A program made the translations under genes and the position numbers. Below, piece after piece: positions 1-8,797 of a stretch of 64,000 bases of DNA. The stretch is from Aquimonas voraii (lineage in GTDB: Bacteria; Pseudomonadota; Gammaproteobacteria; Xanthomonadales; Xanthomonadaceae). The notes under the pieces were generated by a model. It saw only the letters and a program-made list of their open reading frames with translations. It did not search any database and was not told the origin of the DNA. Every line of letters begins with the position of its first letter. Within the stretch, counting starts at the first letter, position 1. The stretch is taken from the NCBI RefSeq assembly GCF_900101825.1, contig NZ_FNAG01000004.1:1-64000 (forward strand), in the 5' to 3' direction.

Positions 1-339
1 GCGGGGCTAGCGTTTTACCCCGAAGCCGACCTTCAGCGCCTCGATGTCCAGGTGTGCTTCGGCGAGCAGGCGCTTCAGCCGGCTGTTCTCCAACTCAAGT
101 TCCTTGAGGCGCTTGGCGTCCTCCGCCTCCATCCCGCCGTACTTGGCTCGCCAGGCGTAGAAGCTGGCGGGGCTGAAGCCGTGCTGGCGACCCAACTCGG
201 TCACGGCCATCCCCGCTTCGGCCTGCTTGATGAACCCGATGATCTGCTCGGTGGTGAATCGACTCTTGCGCATGTCCGTCCTCTCAGGGTGACGGACTCT
301 ACCTAGCTTCGAGTGGTACGGCTGGGTGGGGGCAGGTCA
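1..339 (-). mobile_element. IS3-family insertion sequence, terminal part
   Basis: This is one end of an IS3-type element whose remainder lies beyond base 1. It contains orfA on the minus strand and about 66 bases of leader between the orfA start and the presumed terminal inverted repeat. Read on the minus strand the proposed terminus is TGACCTGCCCCCACCCAGCC, beginning with the TG expected of IS3-family ends, at about 320-339. orfB (the DDE catalytic part) is not in the window, so completeness cannot be judged. The exact boundary is inferred; a related sequence occurs inverted near 4309-4349. Confidence 0.7.
7..273 (-). CDS. IS3-family transposase OrfA
   Basis: An 88-residue protein of the IS3 OrfA (HTH_Tnp_1) family, which binds the terminal repeats of its element and normally forms the active OrfAB transposase by frameshifting into orfB. 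The N-terminus MRKSRFTTEQIIGFIKQAE and the helix-turn-helix segment around GFSPASFYAWRAKYGG are typical. They are followed by a leucine-zipper-like stretch (residues about 50-75, LKELELENSRLKRLLAE). The start has GAGG shortly upstream. The C-terminus is followed by only six bases before the window edge, so the orfA/orfB junction cannot be inspected. Confidence 0.88.
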   Translation of the reverse strand: MRKSRFTTEQIIGFIKQAEAGMAVTELGRQHGFSPASFYAWRAKYGGMEAEDAKRLKELELENSRLKRLLAEAHLDIEALKVGFGVKR

Positions 340-511
340 CCCGCAGGCGTGCTGCGATTTCGTGTCTGTTTCCCGCGCCCTTGAGTTCCCAAAGCGCGTG
401 CCTGCAACCGCGGACTGAAGCCGGATTCCCGCCTGTGCTGAGCCCTCCGCGCCATAGGCCGGGCGTATAGTCCCGCCTCGCCCCCACCGCGGCCGAGGAG
501 CCTGTCGACCC

Positions 512-1981
512 ATGCGCCATGCCAAACGCTTTGCCGCCTTCGGGCTGATGGCCTGCCTTCCCGCCGCGAGCCTCGCGGCCGGCCCGGTCGATTCAAGCGC
601 GGTGCGTCATGCCCCGGGCGAGTTCGCCAAGACGCCGCCGGCGGTAGCGGAATCCTGGCGCGTGCCGTCAGCGGCCGTTGGCAAGGCGGCGCGCGTCACC
701 CGTGAGGCGCCGCGCCCGGAAGAGGTGCAGGCCCTGCATCGGCGCAATGCCGACGGTGCGTTCAAGCGCGTGCAGATCGGTCTGGCGCGCGTGCTTGCGC
801 CGGAAGGCGAGGCGCTGGCTGCCCTGTGGGCGGAGGCGAGCGGCGGCGATCGCGTGGCGCAGGTGGAGGTGCGCTCGGTCGGCGCTGCCGCGCTGCGCGT
901 GGGGCTCGATGTGGCGGGTTTGGATCCCGCCATCGAGCTGCGCTTTGGCGGCTCGCGCAGCCCGGAGCGGCCGCTGGCTCGCACCACGGTGGCCGAGGCG
1001 CAGCGCCTGCTCGGCGATGACGGCCTCTACTGGACGCCCAGCACCGATGGCGAGGTGCAGCGCATCGAGGTGACCGTGCCCGCCGGGGCCGATGCGCCGG
1101 CCGCGCTCTCGCTGCCGCGCCTGAGCCACGAGATCGTGGACAGCCGGACGCCGTATCGCCTGCCGCAGAAGATCGGCGAGTCCGGGGCCTGCAACGTCGA
1201 CGTGGTCTGCCGTCTGAACGAGCTCGGCCCGCACTTCGCCAACGCGCGCCACGCCGTCGCGCACATGCGCTTCGTGGTCGGCAGCAGCACCTTCATCTGC
1301 ACGGGGACGCTGGTGGCCGACAACGACCCGTCCAGCCAGGTGGCGCTGTTCCACAGCGCCAACCACTGCTTCTCTTCCAACACCAGCGTGCCGCCCAACG
1401 CGACGCAGATGCAGACGGTGGCCAACACGCTCAACACGTTCTGGAACTACGAAGCCACCACCTGCAACGGCAACGTGTCGGCGATGCAGACCCAACTCAC
1501 CGGCGGTGCCACCTACCTGGGCTCGGACCATCGCACCGACGGCATGCTACTGCGCCTGAACCAGGCGGCGCCCGCCATCGCCTTCTTCGCCGGCTGGAAT
1601 GCCGAGCCCCTGTCCAGCAACAGCGCCGTGACGGCCATCCACCATCCCTCCGGCGACGCCCGCATGGTCTCGACCGGCCAGAAGCTCTCGGAGGACGCGG
1701 ACAACCACGAGGTGGGCTGGCTGAGCGGCACCACGGAGGGCGGCAGCAGTGGCTCCGGCCTGTTCACCATCGCGGCCGGCGGTGCCTACGAACTGCGCGG
1801 TGGCCTGTACGGCGGCGCGGCGAGCTGCGCGAACACCGGCAACCTGGGCAACGCCAGCAATCGCGACTACTACTCGCGCCTCGACAAGGACTTCGCCTGG
1901 ATGTCGCCTTGGCTGCTTTCGAGCCCGAACGTGTTCCAGAACGGCTTCGAGGCGACAGCGGTGGTCACCGCTTCGCCCTGA
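512..1981 (+). CDS. secreted trypsin-like serine endopeptidase (lysyl-endopeptidase-like)
   Basis: A 489-residue exported serine protease. Residues 1-22 form a signal peptide ending ASLAA. About 200 residues of pro-region follow, then a chymotrypsin-fold domain from about residue 225. The visible triad is His285 in HSANHC, Asp343 in the HRTDGMLL segment and Ser413 in TEGGSSGSGLF; the GSSGS form resembles lysyl endopeptidases rather than GDSGG trypsins. The cysteines around NVDVVC, FICTG and NHC suggest disulfides. The last 16 residues contain VFQNGFE, a short tail shared with three other secreted proteins in this window. Substrate specificity cannot be read from the sequence. It is probably monocistronic; the next gene begins 179 bases downstream. 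Confidence 0.82.
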   Translation: MRHAKRFAAFGLMACLPAASLAAGPVDSSAVRHAPGEFAKTPPAVAESWRVPSAAVGKAARVTREAPRPEEVQALHRRNADGAFKRVQIGLARVLAPEGEALAALWAEASGGDRVAQVEVRSVGAAALRVGLDVAGLDPAIELRFGGSRSPERPLARTTVAEAQRLLGDDGLYWTPSTDGEVQRIEVTVPAGADAPAALSLPRLSHEIVDSRTPYRLPQKIGESGACNVDVVCRLNELGPHFANARHAVAHMRFVVGSSTFICTGTLVADNDPSSQVALFHSANHCFSSNTSVPPNATQMQTVANTLNTFWNYEATTCNGNVSAMQTQLTGGATYLGSDHRTDGMLLRLNQAAPAIAFFAGWNAEPLSSNSAVTAIHHPSGDARMVSTGQKLSEDADNHEVGWLSGTTEGGSSGSGLFTIAAGGAYELRGGLYGGAASCANTGNLGNASNRDYYSRLDKDFAWMSPWLLSSPNVFQNGFEATAVVTASP

Positions 1982-2160
1982 AAGAGGGCGGTCAGGCTAA
2001 CCGGTGACCAAGGCCGCGGCGCCAGCGGATCCGACCGTGGATGCCTGTCCCCCAGGCCCTGCGTCTTGAGGTGATGGCCCGCCGCTTCATTTTTCGCTTC
2101 AAGGCCGAAGGGGCTGCGTCCAGCCCCGTGCGCCCCCGGCGAGAATCGAAGGAGTTGCCC

Positions 2161-4128
2161 ATGCGCCTGCGTCTTGTGTGCTTGCTGCTGTTCGTGTTCG
2201 CCGGCCCGGCGCTGGCCCAGGCGGTGCTGGAGGAGGCCAGCGTTGGCCCGGCCTTCTTCGGCGACAACGCGCGCCGTATCGAGGTGCGCGACATGAACGG
2301 CGATGGTCGCCGCGATCTGTTGCTGGTCCGTCGCGGCCCGGATGGCGAGCGCCTTGAGCTGTGGCTGCGCGACGATCCGGGTTCGCTGAGCTACCGGCTG
2401 AGCGAGCCGCTGGCCCTGCTGCAGAACGTGGTCGACGCGGTGGTGTTCGACTTCGATGTCGATGGCGACAACGACATCGTGGTGGCCGTGGCGGCGGCCG
2501 AGGCCTCGCCGGGTGGCGTGATCCTGCTGAGCAGGGAGGGCGGCGCATCCTTCTACCCGTCCTACAGCCGCGGGCCGCTGCTGCCGCTGCCCAGCATCAC
2601 CTCGCTGAAGGTGCAGGACGTGGAAACCGCCGGTGGGCTGCGCTTCGGCGTCGCGGCCATCACCGGCGATGCGCGGGTGCAGCTCTATGCGGTGGTGCCG
2701 GGCAGCGGCCTGCAGCCGGCGCAGGCGCTGCCCCATGCGGGCGGGGTGGCGACTTCGATCGCGGTGCCCTTCCTGCTCGAAGGCGGTTCAGCCGTGCTCA
2801 CCCTGGGCGCGGCGCCGCAGCGGCTGTGGGTGTGGAACGGCAGCGCCTACACCGAGCGCGCGGTGAGCGGTATGGGTCGGACCGTGCGGCGGGCCACCTC
2901 GGTGACCGTCGACGGCGACGACGCGCTGGATCTCGTCACCGCCGACAGCGAGGGTCGGGTCGAGGTCTGGAAGGGCACGGCGCTCGGCGCCGACCAGCCC
3001 GCCGACCGCTTCGACCTGGTGCAGCAGCTGGAGGCAGCGGGCAACCCGGTGGTGGCGCTGGACACCGCCGTCATCGACCCGGGCACGATCGATGTGCTGG
3101 TCGGTCGTCAGCAGGCGCAGCGGCCCTTCGCCACGGGGCTGCACCGCATCACCATCGCCAGCGGCAGCATCGCGCCGCGCGCCGTGGTGCAGACCGGCGG
3201 CAGTGGCATCGGCATCGACCGTAGTTCGCCCAATACGGTGTTCCTGGCCAGCCCCAGCGAGCCGCTGCGCGCCTTCGTGCGGCCGGGCACGGCGACGCCG
3301 GGCACCTTGGGCTTCGCCCGCACCGACGGCTACTACACGCTTGAGAACCTCAACACGATCATCCGCCTGACCTCGCCGCCGCTGCCGCAGAACGCCACCC
3401 TGTCGCTGCTCGGCGCCCTCGGCGCCGTGGAGATGGCGAGCTTTGCGGGCACCCGCATCCACGACCTGCTGGTGTCGCGAACGCCGTTCACCGCCACGCC
3501 TGGCAAGTACACCTTCACCCTCCAGGACCCGCAGATCCCCGGCATCGTCCTGCGTGAGCCGCTGCAGACCGTGCTGACCGTGTTCGAAAGGCCCAACGGC
3601 TCGCTGAACGGCCTGTGCTCGGTGGAGTGCCTGATGCTCGGCTGCATCGGCATCGCCGGCGGCAAGAGCGCGGGCGAGTCCAATGGCATCGGCACCCTCG
3701 CCCAGGTGCAGCTGCTGCGAGACTTCCGCGACGACGTGCTGCTGACCAGCCCGAAAGGCCGCGAGTACGTCGAGATCTACGACGAGTTCGAGGTCGAGCT
3801 GTACGTCCGCAGCTTCGCTTCGCCGATCTTCCTGTCGAGCCTGCGCGAGGCCAAGGACGCGTGGATGCCGGCGATCGAGTCGATGGTCAGCGGCAGCGGC
3901 ACGGCGACCATCACGCCCGCCATGCTCGACCACATGGACGCCGTGTTCGGCCATTTCCGCAGCAACGGCAGCGAGCGCCTGCGGCAGCTGATCGAACGTC
4001 GCTACATGGAGCTCGACCCGCGCCAGTTCGAGAACCAGCCGATCGCTGCCATGCAGACCTACTGGGAAGAGGTGCTGCTGCCCGAGCGCATCCTGCGCGA
4101 TGGCTTCGAGAGTCCGCCGCCGCCGTGA
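2161..4128 (+). CDS. secreted FG-GAP/VCBS-like repeat protein
   Basis: A 655-residue exported protein. The start at 2161 is chosen because AAGGAG lies eight bases upstream and the product begins with a clear signal peptide (residues 1-20, ending PALAQ); an in-frame start at 2041 would add an unlikely N-terminus. The first half has repeated Asp/Gly-rich calcium-binding-like loops: DMNGDGRRDLLLV near residue 44, FDVDGDNDIVV near 96 and VDGDDALDLVT near 248. These are typical of FG-GAP/VCBS beta-propellers. The last third has no motif I recognise. It ends RILRDGFESPPPP, the hh-x-x-GFE tail seen also in the protease upstream. The function is unknown; adhesion or surface interaction is a family-based guess. 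Confidence 0.72.
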   Translation: MRLRLVCLLLFVFAGPALAQAVLEEASVGPAFFGDNARRIEVRDMNGDGRRDLLLVRRGPDGERLELWLRDDPGSLSYRLSEPLALLQNVVDAVVFDFDVDGDNDIVVAVAAAEASPGGVILLSREGGASFYPSYSRGPLLPLPSITSLKVQDVETAGGLRFGVAAITGDARVQLYAVVPGSGLQPAQALPHAGGVATSIAVPFLLEGGSAVLTLGAAPQRLWVWNGSAYTERAVSGMGRTVRRATSVTVDGDDALDLVTADSEGRVEVWKGTALGADQPADRFDLVQQLEAAGNPVVALDTAVIDPGTIDVLVGRQQAQRPFATGLHRITIASGSIAPRAVVQTGGSGIGIDRSSPNTVFLASPSEPLRAFVRPGTATPGTLGFARTDGYYTLENLNTIIRLTSPPLPQNATLSLLGALGAVEMASFAGTRIHDLLVSRTPFTATPGKYTFTLQDPQIPGIVLREPLQTVLTVFERPNGSLNGLCSVECLMLGCIGIAGGKSAGESNGIGTLAQVQLLRDFRDDVLLTSPKGREYVEIYDEFEVELYVRSFASPIFLSSLREAKDAWMPAIESMVSGSGTATITPAMLDHMDAVFGHFRSNGSERLRQLIERRYMELDPRQFENQPIAAMQTYWEEVLLPERILRDGFESPPPP

Positions 4129-4308
4129 GCTCGGCGTGTCGATGCTGATCAAGCCTGCGCTCCGTGTGGCCGTCGCCGGGGTCCTCGAATCGATGCGCAG
4201 TGGCCAGGCGATCCACAAGCCGCCGGGCGCCAGCGTCAGCGCGATGGCCCATGGGCGGTGCCCGCGGCGGGGGCGGGACTCGGGTGTGGATCACGATTGA
4301 AATTGGGC

Positions 4309-4349
4309 AGGACGCCAGCTGCGGGTGACCTGCCCCCCAACCAGCCAGG
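4309..4349 (+). repeat. IS-terminus-like sequence, inverted relative to the left IS end
   Basis: The sequence TGCGGGTGACCTGCCCCC occurs here on the plus strand and near 334-351 on the minus strand, at the outer edge of the IS3-like element. Similarity continues on both sides (GCAG-ACGCC before it, CCAGCC after it). No transposase lies next to this copy. It could be a solo IS end, a former target, or an unrelated interspersed repeat. Confidence 0.5.
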
Positions 4350-4369
4350 ACGAGCCCTGATGGCTCGGC

Positions 4370-5224
4370 TCAGCGCCGAGCGGGCGTCTCGAAGCCGTTG
4401 GCGAAGATCTCAGCAGCCACGACTGCCACGCTCCATGACGCACTGCCAGCATCGCCGTTGATGCTGACGGCGTACAGCGAAGTAAGGCCGGCGACCGGTG
4501 AGGGGTCGGTGACCACGGTGGAGTCGCCTGCGGCGATGGTCGAGCTGACCAGCACGCCGTCGTTGAGCAGGTCGACGCTGTCACCGGCCTGCATGCCGCT
4601 CACGTCGAACTGCAGCGGGCCGGCCAGGGTGATGTCGTCCGCGTCGCTGCTGCCGGTGTCGGATTCCGCGCGCAGGTCGGGCGGCGGGCGGCAGGGCGAG
4701 AAGACCGCCTTGGTGGCCTTGGGATCGGCCGCCAGGTGCAGGCGGATCTCGGCGCTCAAGGGCGGCAGCTGCAGATCGTCAGCGATGAGGTCCAGCATGT
4801 CGCCGTCGCTTGCGTCGCGATACTCCAGCGCGGCAAAGGCCTGGTTGACCGAGCTCAGGGGCGCATTGAAGCGGATGCGATCGGGCGCTTCGCGCAGGAT
4901 CTCTACGCCGGGCAGGGCGGCCAGACCCGGGATCAGCACCGAGGCATTCGAGGTGAGCGAGGGCTCAAGCTCGACCCGCGCATGCATCAGCCCGGCACCG
5001 ATGTCGGCATCGGCGACGCTCAGGCCCGCAAAGCCGAGGTTGGCGCCCAAGGGCAGCACTGCGCACAGCGTCGCCGCCCGCGCGGACTCGACCTGGCCGG
5101 TCAGACTCATACGCGGGGCGATGTTGCTGGTCGACTGCGCCCGCGCGCACTCGGGGGGCAAAGGCAGCACCATCAGCAGAGCCAGTGTGAGCCTGAAGCG
5201 TATCCGCTGCGTCGCCGGGGTCAT
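4370..5224 (-). CDS. secreted protein with putative Ig/cadherin-like fold and GFE tail
   Basis: A 284-residue exported protein. The start at 5224 is preferred because GGAG lies upstream and the product starts with a signal peptide (TLALLMVLPLPPECARAQ); an earlier in-frame start at 5311 lacks support. The middle resembles beta-sandwich repeats of surface proteins (segments such as IRFNAPLSSVNQAFAALEYR and DDITLAGPLQFDVSG). No catalytic motif is visible. It ends EIFANGFETPARR, the clearest example of the C-terminal GFE motif in this window. It converges with the FG-GAP gene. Function not recognised. Confidence 0.68.
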   Translation of the reverse strand: MTPATQRIRFRLTLALLMVLPLPPECARAQSTSNIAPRMSLTGQVESARAATLCAVLPLGANLGFAGLSVADADIGAGLMHARVELEPSLTSNASVLIPGLAALPGVEILREAPDRIRFNAPLSSVNQAFAALEYRDASDGDMLDLIADDLQLPPLSAEIRLHLAADPKATKAVFSPCRPPPDLRAESDTGSSDADDITLAGPLQFDVSGMQAGDSVDLLNDGVLVSSTIAAGDSTVVTDPSPVAGLTSLYAVSINGDAGSASWSVAVVAAEIFANGFETPARR

Positions 5225-5448
5225 CGGGAGTCTCCGTATGTGTGCCCAAGTCGTGGACTGTACGCCCTGCGGCGCACCCGGTCGCTTGAAGGGCAGGTGC
5301 GTTCGCTTCAACCTCCAGCAGGCGGGGGGTTCCGGAGGCCCATGGCCCGCTACGCTCTGCGCCCTGCCGACGGGATTGGGAGGACGCAGTCCACGGTGAT
5401 TGCCTGGGCCCCTGAGGCCAGGGATTTGCGGGATTGGCGGAGGATTGG

Positions 5449-5871
5449 ATGAACAGGGTCAAGTTTCGATTCAGCAAGGCGGGCCGCATCGCCGGGCTGG
5501 CGTCCGCGATTGCCGCCTGCGCCGTCGCCCAGGCCGGTGCGCCGGAAGCGGATGCGTTGCCACGCGGCGAGTACGCGGGTGAGATCTGGTCCGACGGCAT
5601 GTACCCGTCGGTCACCGAGTTCTACGGGGCGACCCGCGATGGCCGCGACGGCGTCTACCGGTTCGAGTACGGCGACGATGTGGAAGAGGGCGTGCTGTTC
5701 GACTGCAAGCGGCTCAAGGCTCAGGAGTTCCGCTGCGGCTGGAAGGACCGCTGGGGCTCAGGCCTGGTCGACATGAGCTTCAGCGCCGACTTCAAGGCCT
5801 TCACCGGCGTCTGGAGCAACGAGGACAATCCGCCCTCGCTGGGGCTGCGCTGGCATGGGCGGCGCCAGTAG
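5449..5871 (+). CDS. hypothetical secreted protein
   Basis: A 140-residue protein whose start at 5449 has GGAGG eight or nine bases upstream. It begins with a basic region and a hydrophobic stretch (AGLASAIAACAVAQAG), consistent with a signal peptide. The mature part is rich in aromatic and charged residues (GEYAGEIWSDGMYPSVTEFY, CGWKDRWGSG) with a Cys pair around FDCKRLKAQEFRCGW. This looks like a small beta-rich extracytoplasmic domain. I do not recognise the family. A small lipoprotein gene follows 123 bases later on the same strand. Confidence 0.6.
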   Translation: MNRVKFRFSKAGRIAGLASAIAACAVAQAGAPEADALPRGEYAGEIWSDGMYPSVTEFYGATRDGRDGVYRFEYGDDVEEGVLFDCKRLKAQEFRCGWKDRWGSGLVDMSFSADFKAFTGVWSNEDNPPSLGLRWHGRRQ

Positions 5872-5994
5872 CCGCCCGGCAAGCGGGCCTGCGCCCATCG
5901 CCGAGCGGTCGCAGCGCTTCGACGGATACTCCCGCAGCGATCTCCAAACCGACCTGGCGGCTTGCCGCTCACTTTTCCCATCAATGAGGTGCAC

Positions 5995-6423
5995 ATGTCC
6001 TACCGACTCCTGTTTCCGATCGCCCTGACTCTGGCCTTGGCGGGCTGCATGGGTGGCACCGCCGCGCTGCGCGAGAAGCCCGCAGGCGTCCACACCTTTG
6101 AAGTGCAAGGTGCGCTGGCGGAGGTGGCCAATGCGATCCACGCGCAGGCACGCCGCTGCTACAGCGGCGGCACCTACATGCCCAGCGGCGTACAGACCTC
6201 GCAAACGCAGGCGAGCCTGCAGTTGGACGAAGCCAAGGGCCGTGCGCAGATCGACGTGACCCTGCACGGCGCACTGGGTCCACAGACCTGGCTGCTGATG
6301 GATCTGCGGCGGATCGACTCGGGCCGGACCGGGGTCGAGGTGCTCTACGCCCGAAGCGGCTACGAGCGCCGCGCGAAGGCAGTGGAGCGCTGGATCAAGG
6401 AGGGCTATGAGAAGTGCCGGTGA
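5995..6423 (+). CDS. hypothetical lipoprotein
   Basis: A 142-residue predicted lipoprotein. The start at 5995 is supported by GAGGT six bases upstream. The N-terminus has a lipobox (LALAGC) placing the acylated Cys at residue 18. The mature domain (TFEVQGALAEVANAIHAQARRC through KGRAQIDVTLHGALGPQTWLLM) alternates helix and strand like small periplasmic alpha/beta lipoproteins. I cannot assign a family. The C-terminal KAVERWIKEGYEKCR contains the last Cys. Located at the outer or inner membrane by family logic only. Confidence 0.65.
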   Translation: MSYRLLFPIALTLALAGCMGGTAALREKPAGVHTFEVQGALAEVANAIHAQARRCYSGGTYMPSGVQTSQTQASLQLDEAKGRAQIDVTLHGALGPQTWLLMDLRRIDSGRTGVEVLYARSGYERRAKAVERWIKEGYEKCR

Positions 6424-6566
6424 CTGCCGCTGGCGAGGTCCGGGTCGAACGACTCCGAGCGTCAGCGCAAGATGAGCATCTCGCCTGATCCGTTGGCGGC
6501 GCCCAGCGTTCGCGGGCGCCGCGGGCCTGCGCTGCCTGCAAGGTCCGCCCGCACAACCGCGCCTGC

Positions 6567-7298
6567 ATGCTGACCTTGATCGGCATCGACGCGGCCGCAC
6601 AGCGCACGAACACTGGCTACGCCATCGCCCGGTGGGAGAGCGCCAGCGCGCGCATCCTGCGCTCCGGCCTGATGGATCGCCGCGGTGCCGCCTTGGCCGA
6701 GCTGGTCGAGGCGCTGCGGGCCGGAACCTGCCTGATCGCGATAGACGCACCACTGGGTTGGCCACTCGGCCTGCGGGAGGCACTCGACGATCACCGGGCG
6801 GGGCAGGGGCTGATTCGAGAGCCGGCTGCGATGTTCTCGCGCGCCAGCGATCGACGATTGCGCGCGCTGGGCCACGCGCCGCTGGAGATTGGCGCGGCCC
6901 TGATCGCGAGAGCCGCGCACGGCGCATTGGGCTTGCTTCACGAGCTGCGCACTGCCAGCGGACAGGCGCTGCCTCTGCTCTGGGACCCTGCTGTCTCGGC
7001 CAGCGGCGTGATCGAGGTTTATCCCGCGGCGACACTCAAAACCCACGGCCACAGATCCACCGGCTACAAGAAGCCCGGGCAGATCGACGCGCGCCGCGTC
7101 ATGGCCGAAGCGCTTGAGCCCCGGCTCATTGGCATCAGCGAACGCTGCGAGCGCCGTGCCGATGAATTCGACGCATGCCTGTGTCTGCTCGCCGCGATGG
7201 ATTTCCTGGCGGGCGCCTGCGTTCCACCAGCGCCCGACGAACTTGAGCGTGCGAAGCGAGAGGGCTGGATCTGGCTGCGGGCGCCGGCCGGGGGCTGA
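6567..7298 (+). CDS. DUF429 domain protein
   Basis: A 243-residue cytoplasmic protein of the DUF429 family, thought to adopt an RNase H-like fold. Family features seen are the N-terminal IGIDAAAQ (first acidic position), IAIDAPLGWP near residue 60, IEVYPAATLKTHG near 150, YKKPG just after, and the C-terminal DEFDACLCLLAAMDFLAG near 200. Acidic residues at these positions could form a metal site. The biochemical role of the family is not established. The gene stands alone between small lipoprotein genes, with no strong ribosome binding site upstream of the ATG. Confidence 0.8.
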   Translation: MLTLIGIDAAAQRTNTGYAIARWESASARILRSGLMDRRGAALAELVEALRAGTCLIAIDAPLGWPLGLREALDDHRAGQGLIREPAAMFSRASDRRLRALGHAPLEIGAALIARAAHGALGLLHELRTASGQALPLLWDPAVSASGVIEVYPAATLKTHGHRSTGYKKPGQIDARRVMAEALEPRLIGISERCERRADEFDACLCLLAAMDFLAGACVPPAPDELERAKREGWIWLRAPAGG

Positions 7299-7783
7299 AC
7301 CCGTCGTCCGCAGCCCAAGGGGCGCATGACGCCTCGGCGGCGGGTCTTCGGCGAAGAGCTTGAGTGAACACGTCCGCGCTTGCCGAGAAAGCACGCTCTC
7401 CACCGAAGGGATGACGAGTGCCGGCAGCGCATGCCGTGTGTCGTGCTGCCGTCGTCGCAGTCGGCATCGTGCCGCCTCGAACCTGCGCAGCCCCGCTTTC
7501 GCTGCCCAACCCCTCGGCGACGATGCCTGCCGTGGGGTGCGGAAGCATTCCCGCAGCACGCAGGTGATCGCCCTTGGCGGACGAGCTCTGCCCGCGCGGC
7601 GCGCGCGATGATCGAAGCCCTTCTGCTGCATTCCACCTCTGGGCCAGCGCACCGCAACCCGAAGGTGAGCTCGCGTCAGCGCCTCTCTTCCAGAGCACGC
7701 GGGCTGCTCCAGCGCAGGCCCGGGTGGACTTCGTGTCCGGCGCTGGTTGATCATCCGCGTGCTGATTTCTTTGAAGAACTCTC
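7299..7783. other. 485-base intergenic stretch, no gene recognised
   Basis: The region between the DUF429 gene and the MalM-like lipoprotein gene contains only short overlapping open frames without ribosome binding sites or recognisable products. I see no strong hairpin or repeat in it. It may hold the lipoprotein promoter; GAAG lies seven bases before the ATG at 7784. Confidence 0.5.
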
Positions 7784-8398
7784 ATGATCGCCATGCGTTT
7801 CCTTGCTGTGCTGTGCTGCGCCCTTCTCGCTGGCTGCGCCACGACCGTGGACAAGCAGTTCGCTTCCCTGGAACAGGCGCGCCCTTGCTGCGCGTCGATC
7901 CGCGAGTTCAAGTTCGAGCCGTTGCCGGCCAAGGGCAGCAAGTTCAAGCTGGACGAGCGCGCATCGGTCTTCGATTTCGACTCCGGACGCAGCTACTTCA
8001 AGGCCTTCGAGCTGCCGGGCTCGGGCCTGCGGCGCTATCGGGTCAAGACCTATTTCAACGGCATGTGGATCGGTCAGTACCTCGATCCCGTGCTGCTGGT
8101 CCTTGATGCCGAGCACCGCGAGTTGGCCCGCGGAGCGCTGAGGCTGCGCTTCGACGACGGCAATCTGTTCGGCGACCAGAACGCACACCTGTTTGGCTTC
8201 TTTGCGGTGGATGATGAGGCGCGATACCTGGTCGTGCTGACCGCGCCGTTCGAGTCGGAAGCGCCGGTGGCGCAGACCGATCCCTCGGTCATGGTCACCA
8301 TGATTGGCCAGACGCCGATCGCAAGCCCGACGCCGGGCGCATCCATCCGCCTGCACCGCTCGCCGACCGGCACGGTGCGCGTCGAGCCTCTGCCCTAG
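7784..8398 (+). CDS. MalM-like periplasmic lipoprotein
   Basis: A 204-residue predicted lipoprotein with lipobox LLAGC (Cys18). The segment LEQARPCCASIREFKFEPL just after the signal matches the start of the MalM family (maltose operon periplasmic protein), in which a Cys-Cys-Ser/Ala-Ser pattern precedes the beta-sandwich domain. The rest (SVFDFDSGRSYFKAFELPG, YRVKTYFNGMWIG, LDPVLLVLDAEHRELARG) fits that fold. There is no maltose gene nearby, so the family assignment does not imply maltose metabolism. It is followed after 13 bases by a small membrane protein gene, then a TPR lipoprotein, and these may be co-transcribed. Confidence 0.66.
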   Translation: MIAMRFLAVLCCALLAGCATTVDKQFASLEQARPCCASIREFKFEPLPAKGSKFKLDERASVFDFDSGRSYFKAFELPGSGLRRYRVKTYFNGMWIGQYLDPVLLVLDAEHRELARGALRLRFDDGNLFGDQNAHLFGFFAVDDEARYLVVLTAPFESEAPVAQTDPSVMVTMIGQTPIASPTPGASIRLHRSPTGTVRVEPLP

Positions 8399-8411
8399 CG
8401 CGACTGGCGGC

Positions 8412-8789
8412 ATGGCGAACATGGACACCGTGCGCTGGTTGTTCTCTCGGCATCCTCGGCTTGCCCTGCTGGTCCATCCGCTGTCGCTGGCCTGGCTGTT
8501 GATATTGGTCGTGGGTCTGTCGCAGCCCTATCTTGATCCGCCGGCGGCGGCCCCAGACGCGCCACTGGGTCTGCCCGAGGCGCTGCTGCTGGGCGCGGCG
8601 TTCGTAACGATGTTGACCTCGGCCCTGCTGATGGTGATCAGCACGCGGGTCGTGCTGCCGGCGTGCTCGCGCCTTGAAGGATGGCGAACCTTGCTGCTGG
8701 TGGCCTGGTTCGTGCCTTTTCTGGGGCTCCCGCTGTATTTGAGCTACCGGCGCCTGCGCGATGGCGTCGCCACCAACCCGCAGTCTTGA
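8412..8789 (+). CDS. small membrane protein
   Basis: A 125-residue protein with three likely transmembrane segments: residues about 16-38 (VHPLSLAWLLILVVGL), 50-72 (EALLLGAAFVTMLTSALLMV) and 90-110 (LLLVAWFVPFLGLPLYLSY). The last segment, followed by YRRLRDG, resembles PLDc_N/phospholipase-D-nuclease N-terminal helices (WxxxxxxPFLGxxxYL), but the match is weak. The start at 8412 follows the previous stop by 13 bases and CTGGCGG is the only ribosome-binding-like sequence. It probably shares a transcript with the flanking lipoprotein genes. Confidence 0.6.
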   Translation: MANMDTVRWLFSRHPRLALLVHPLSLAWLLILVVGLSQPYLDPPAAAPDAPLGLPEALLLGAAFVTMLTSALLMVISTRVVLPACSRLEGWRTLLLVAWFVPFLGLPLYLSYRRLRDGVATNPQS

Positions 8790-8797
8790 GGCCCGAG

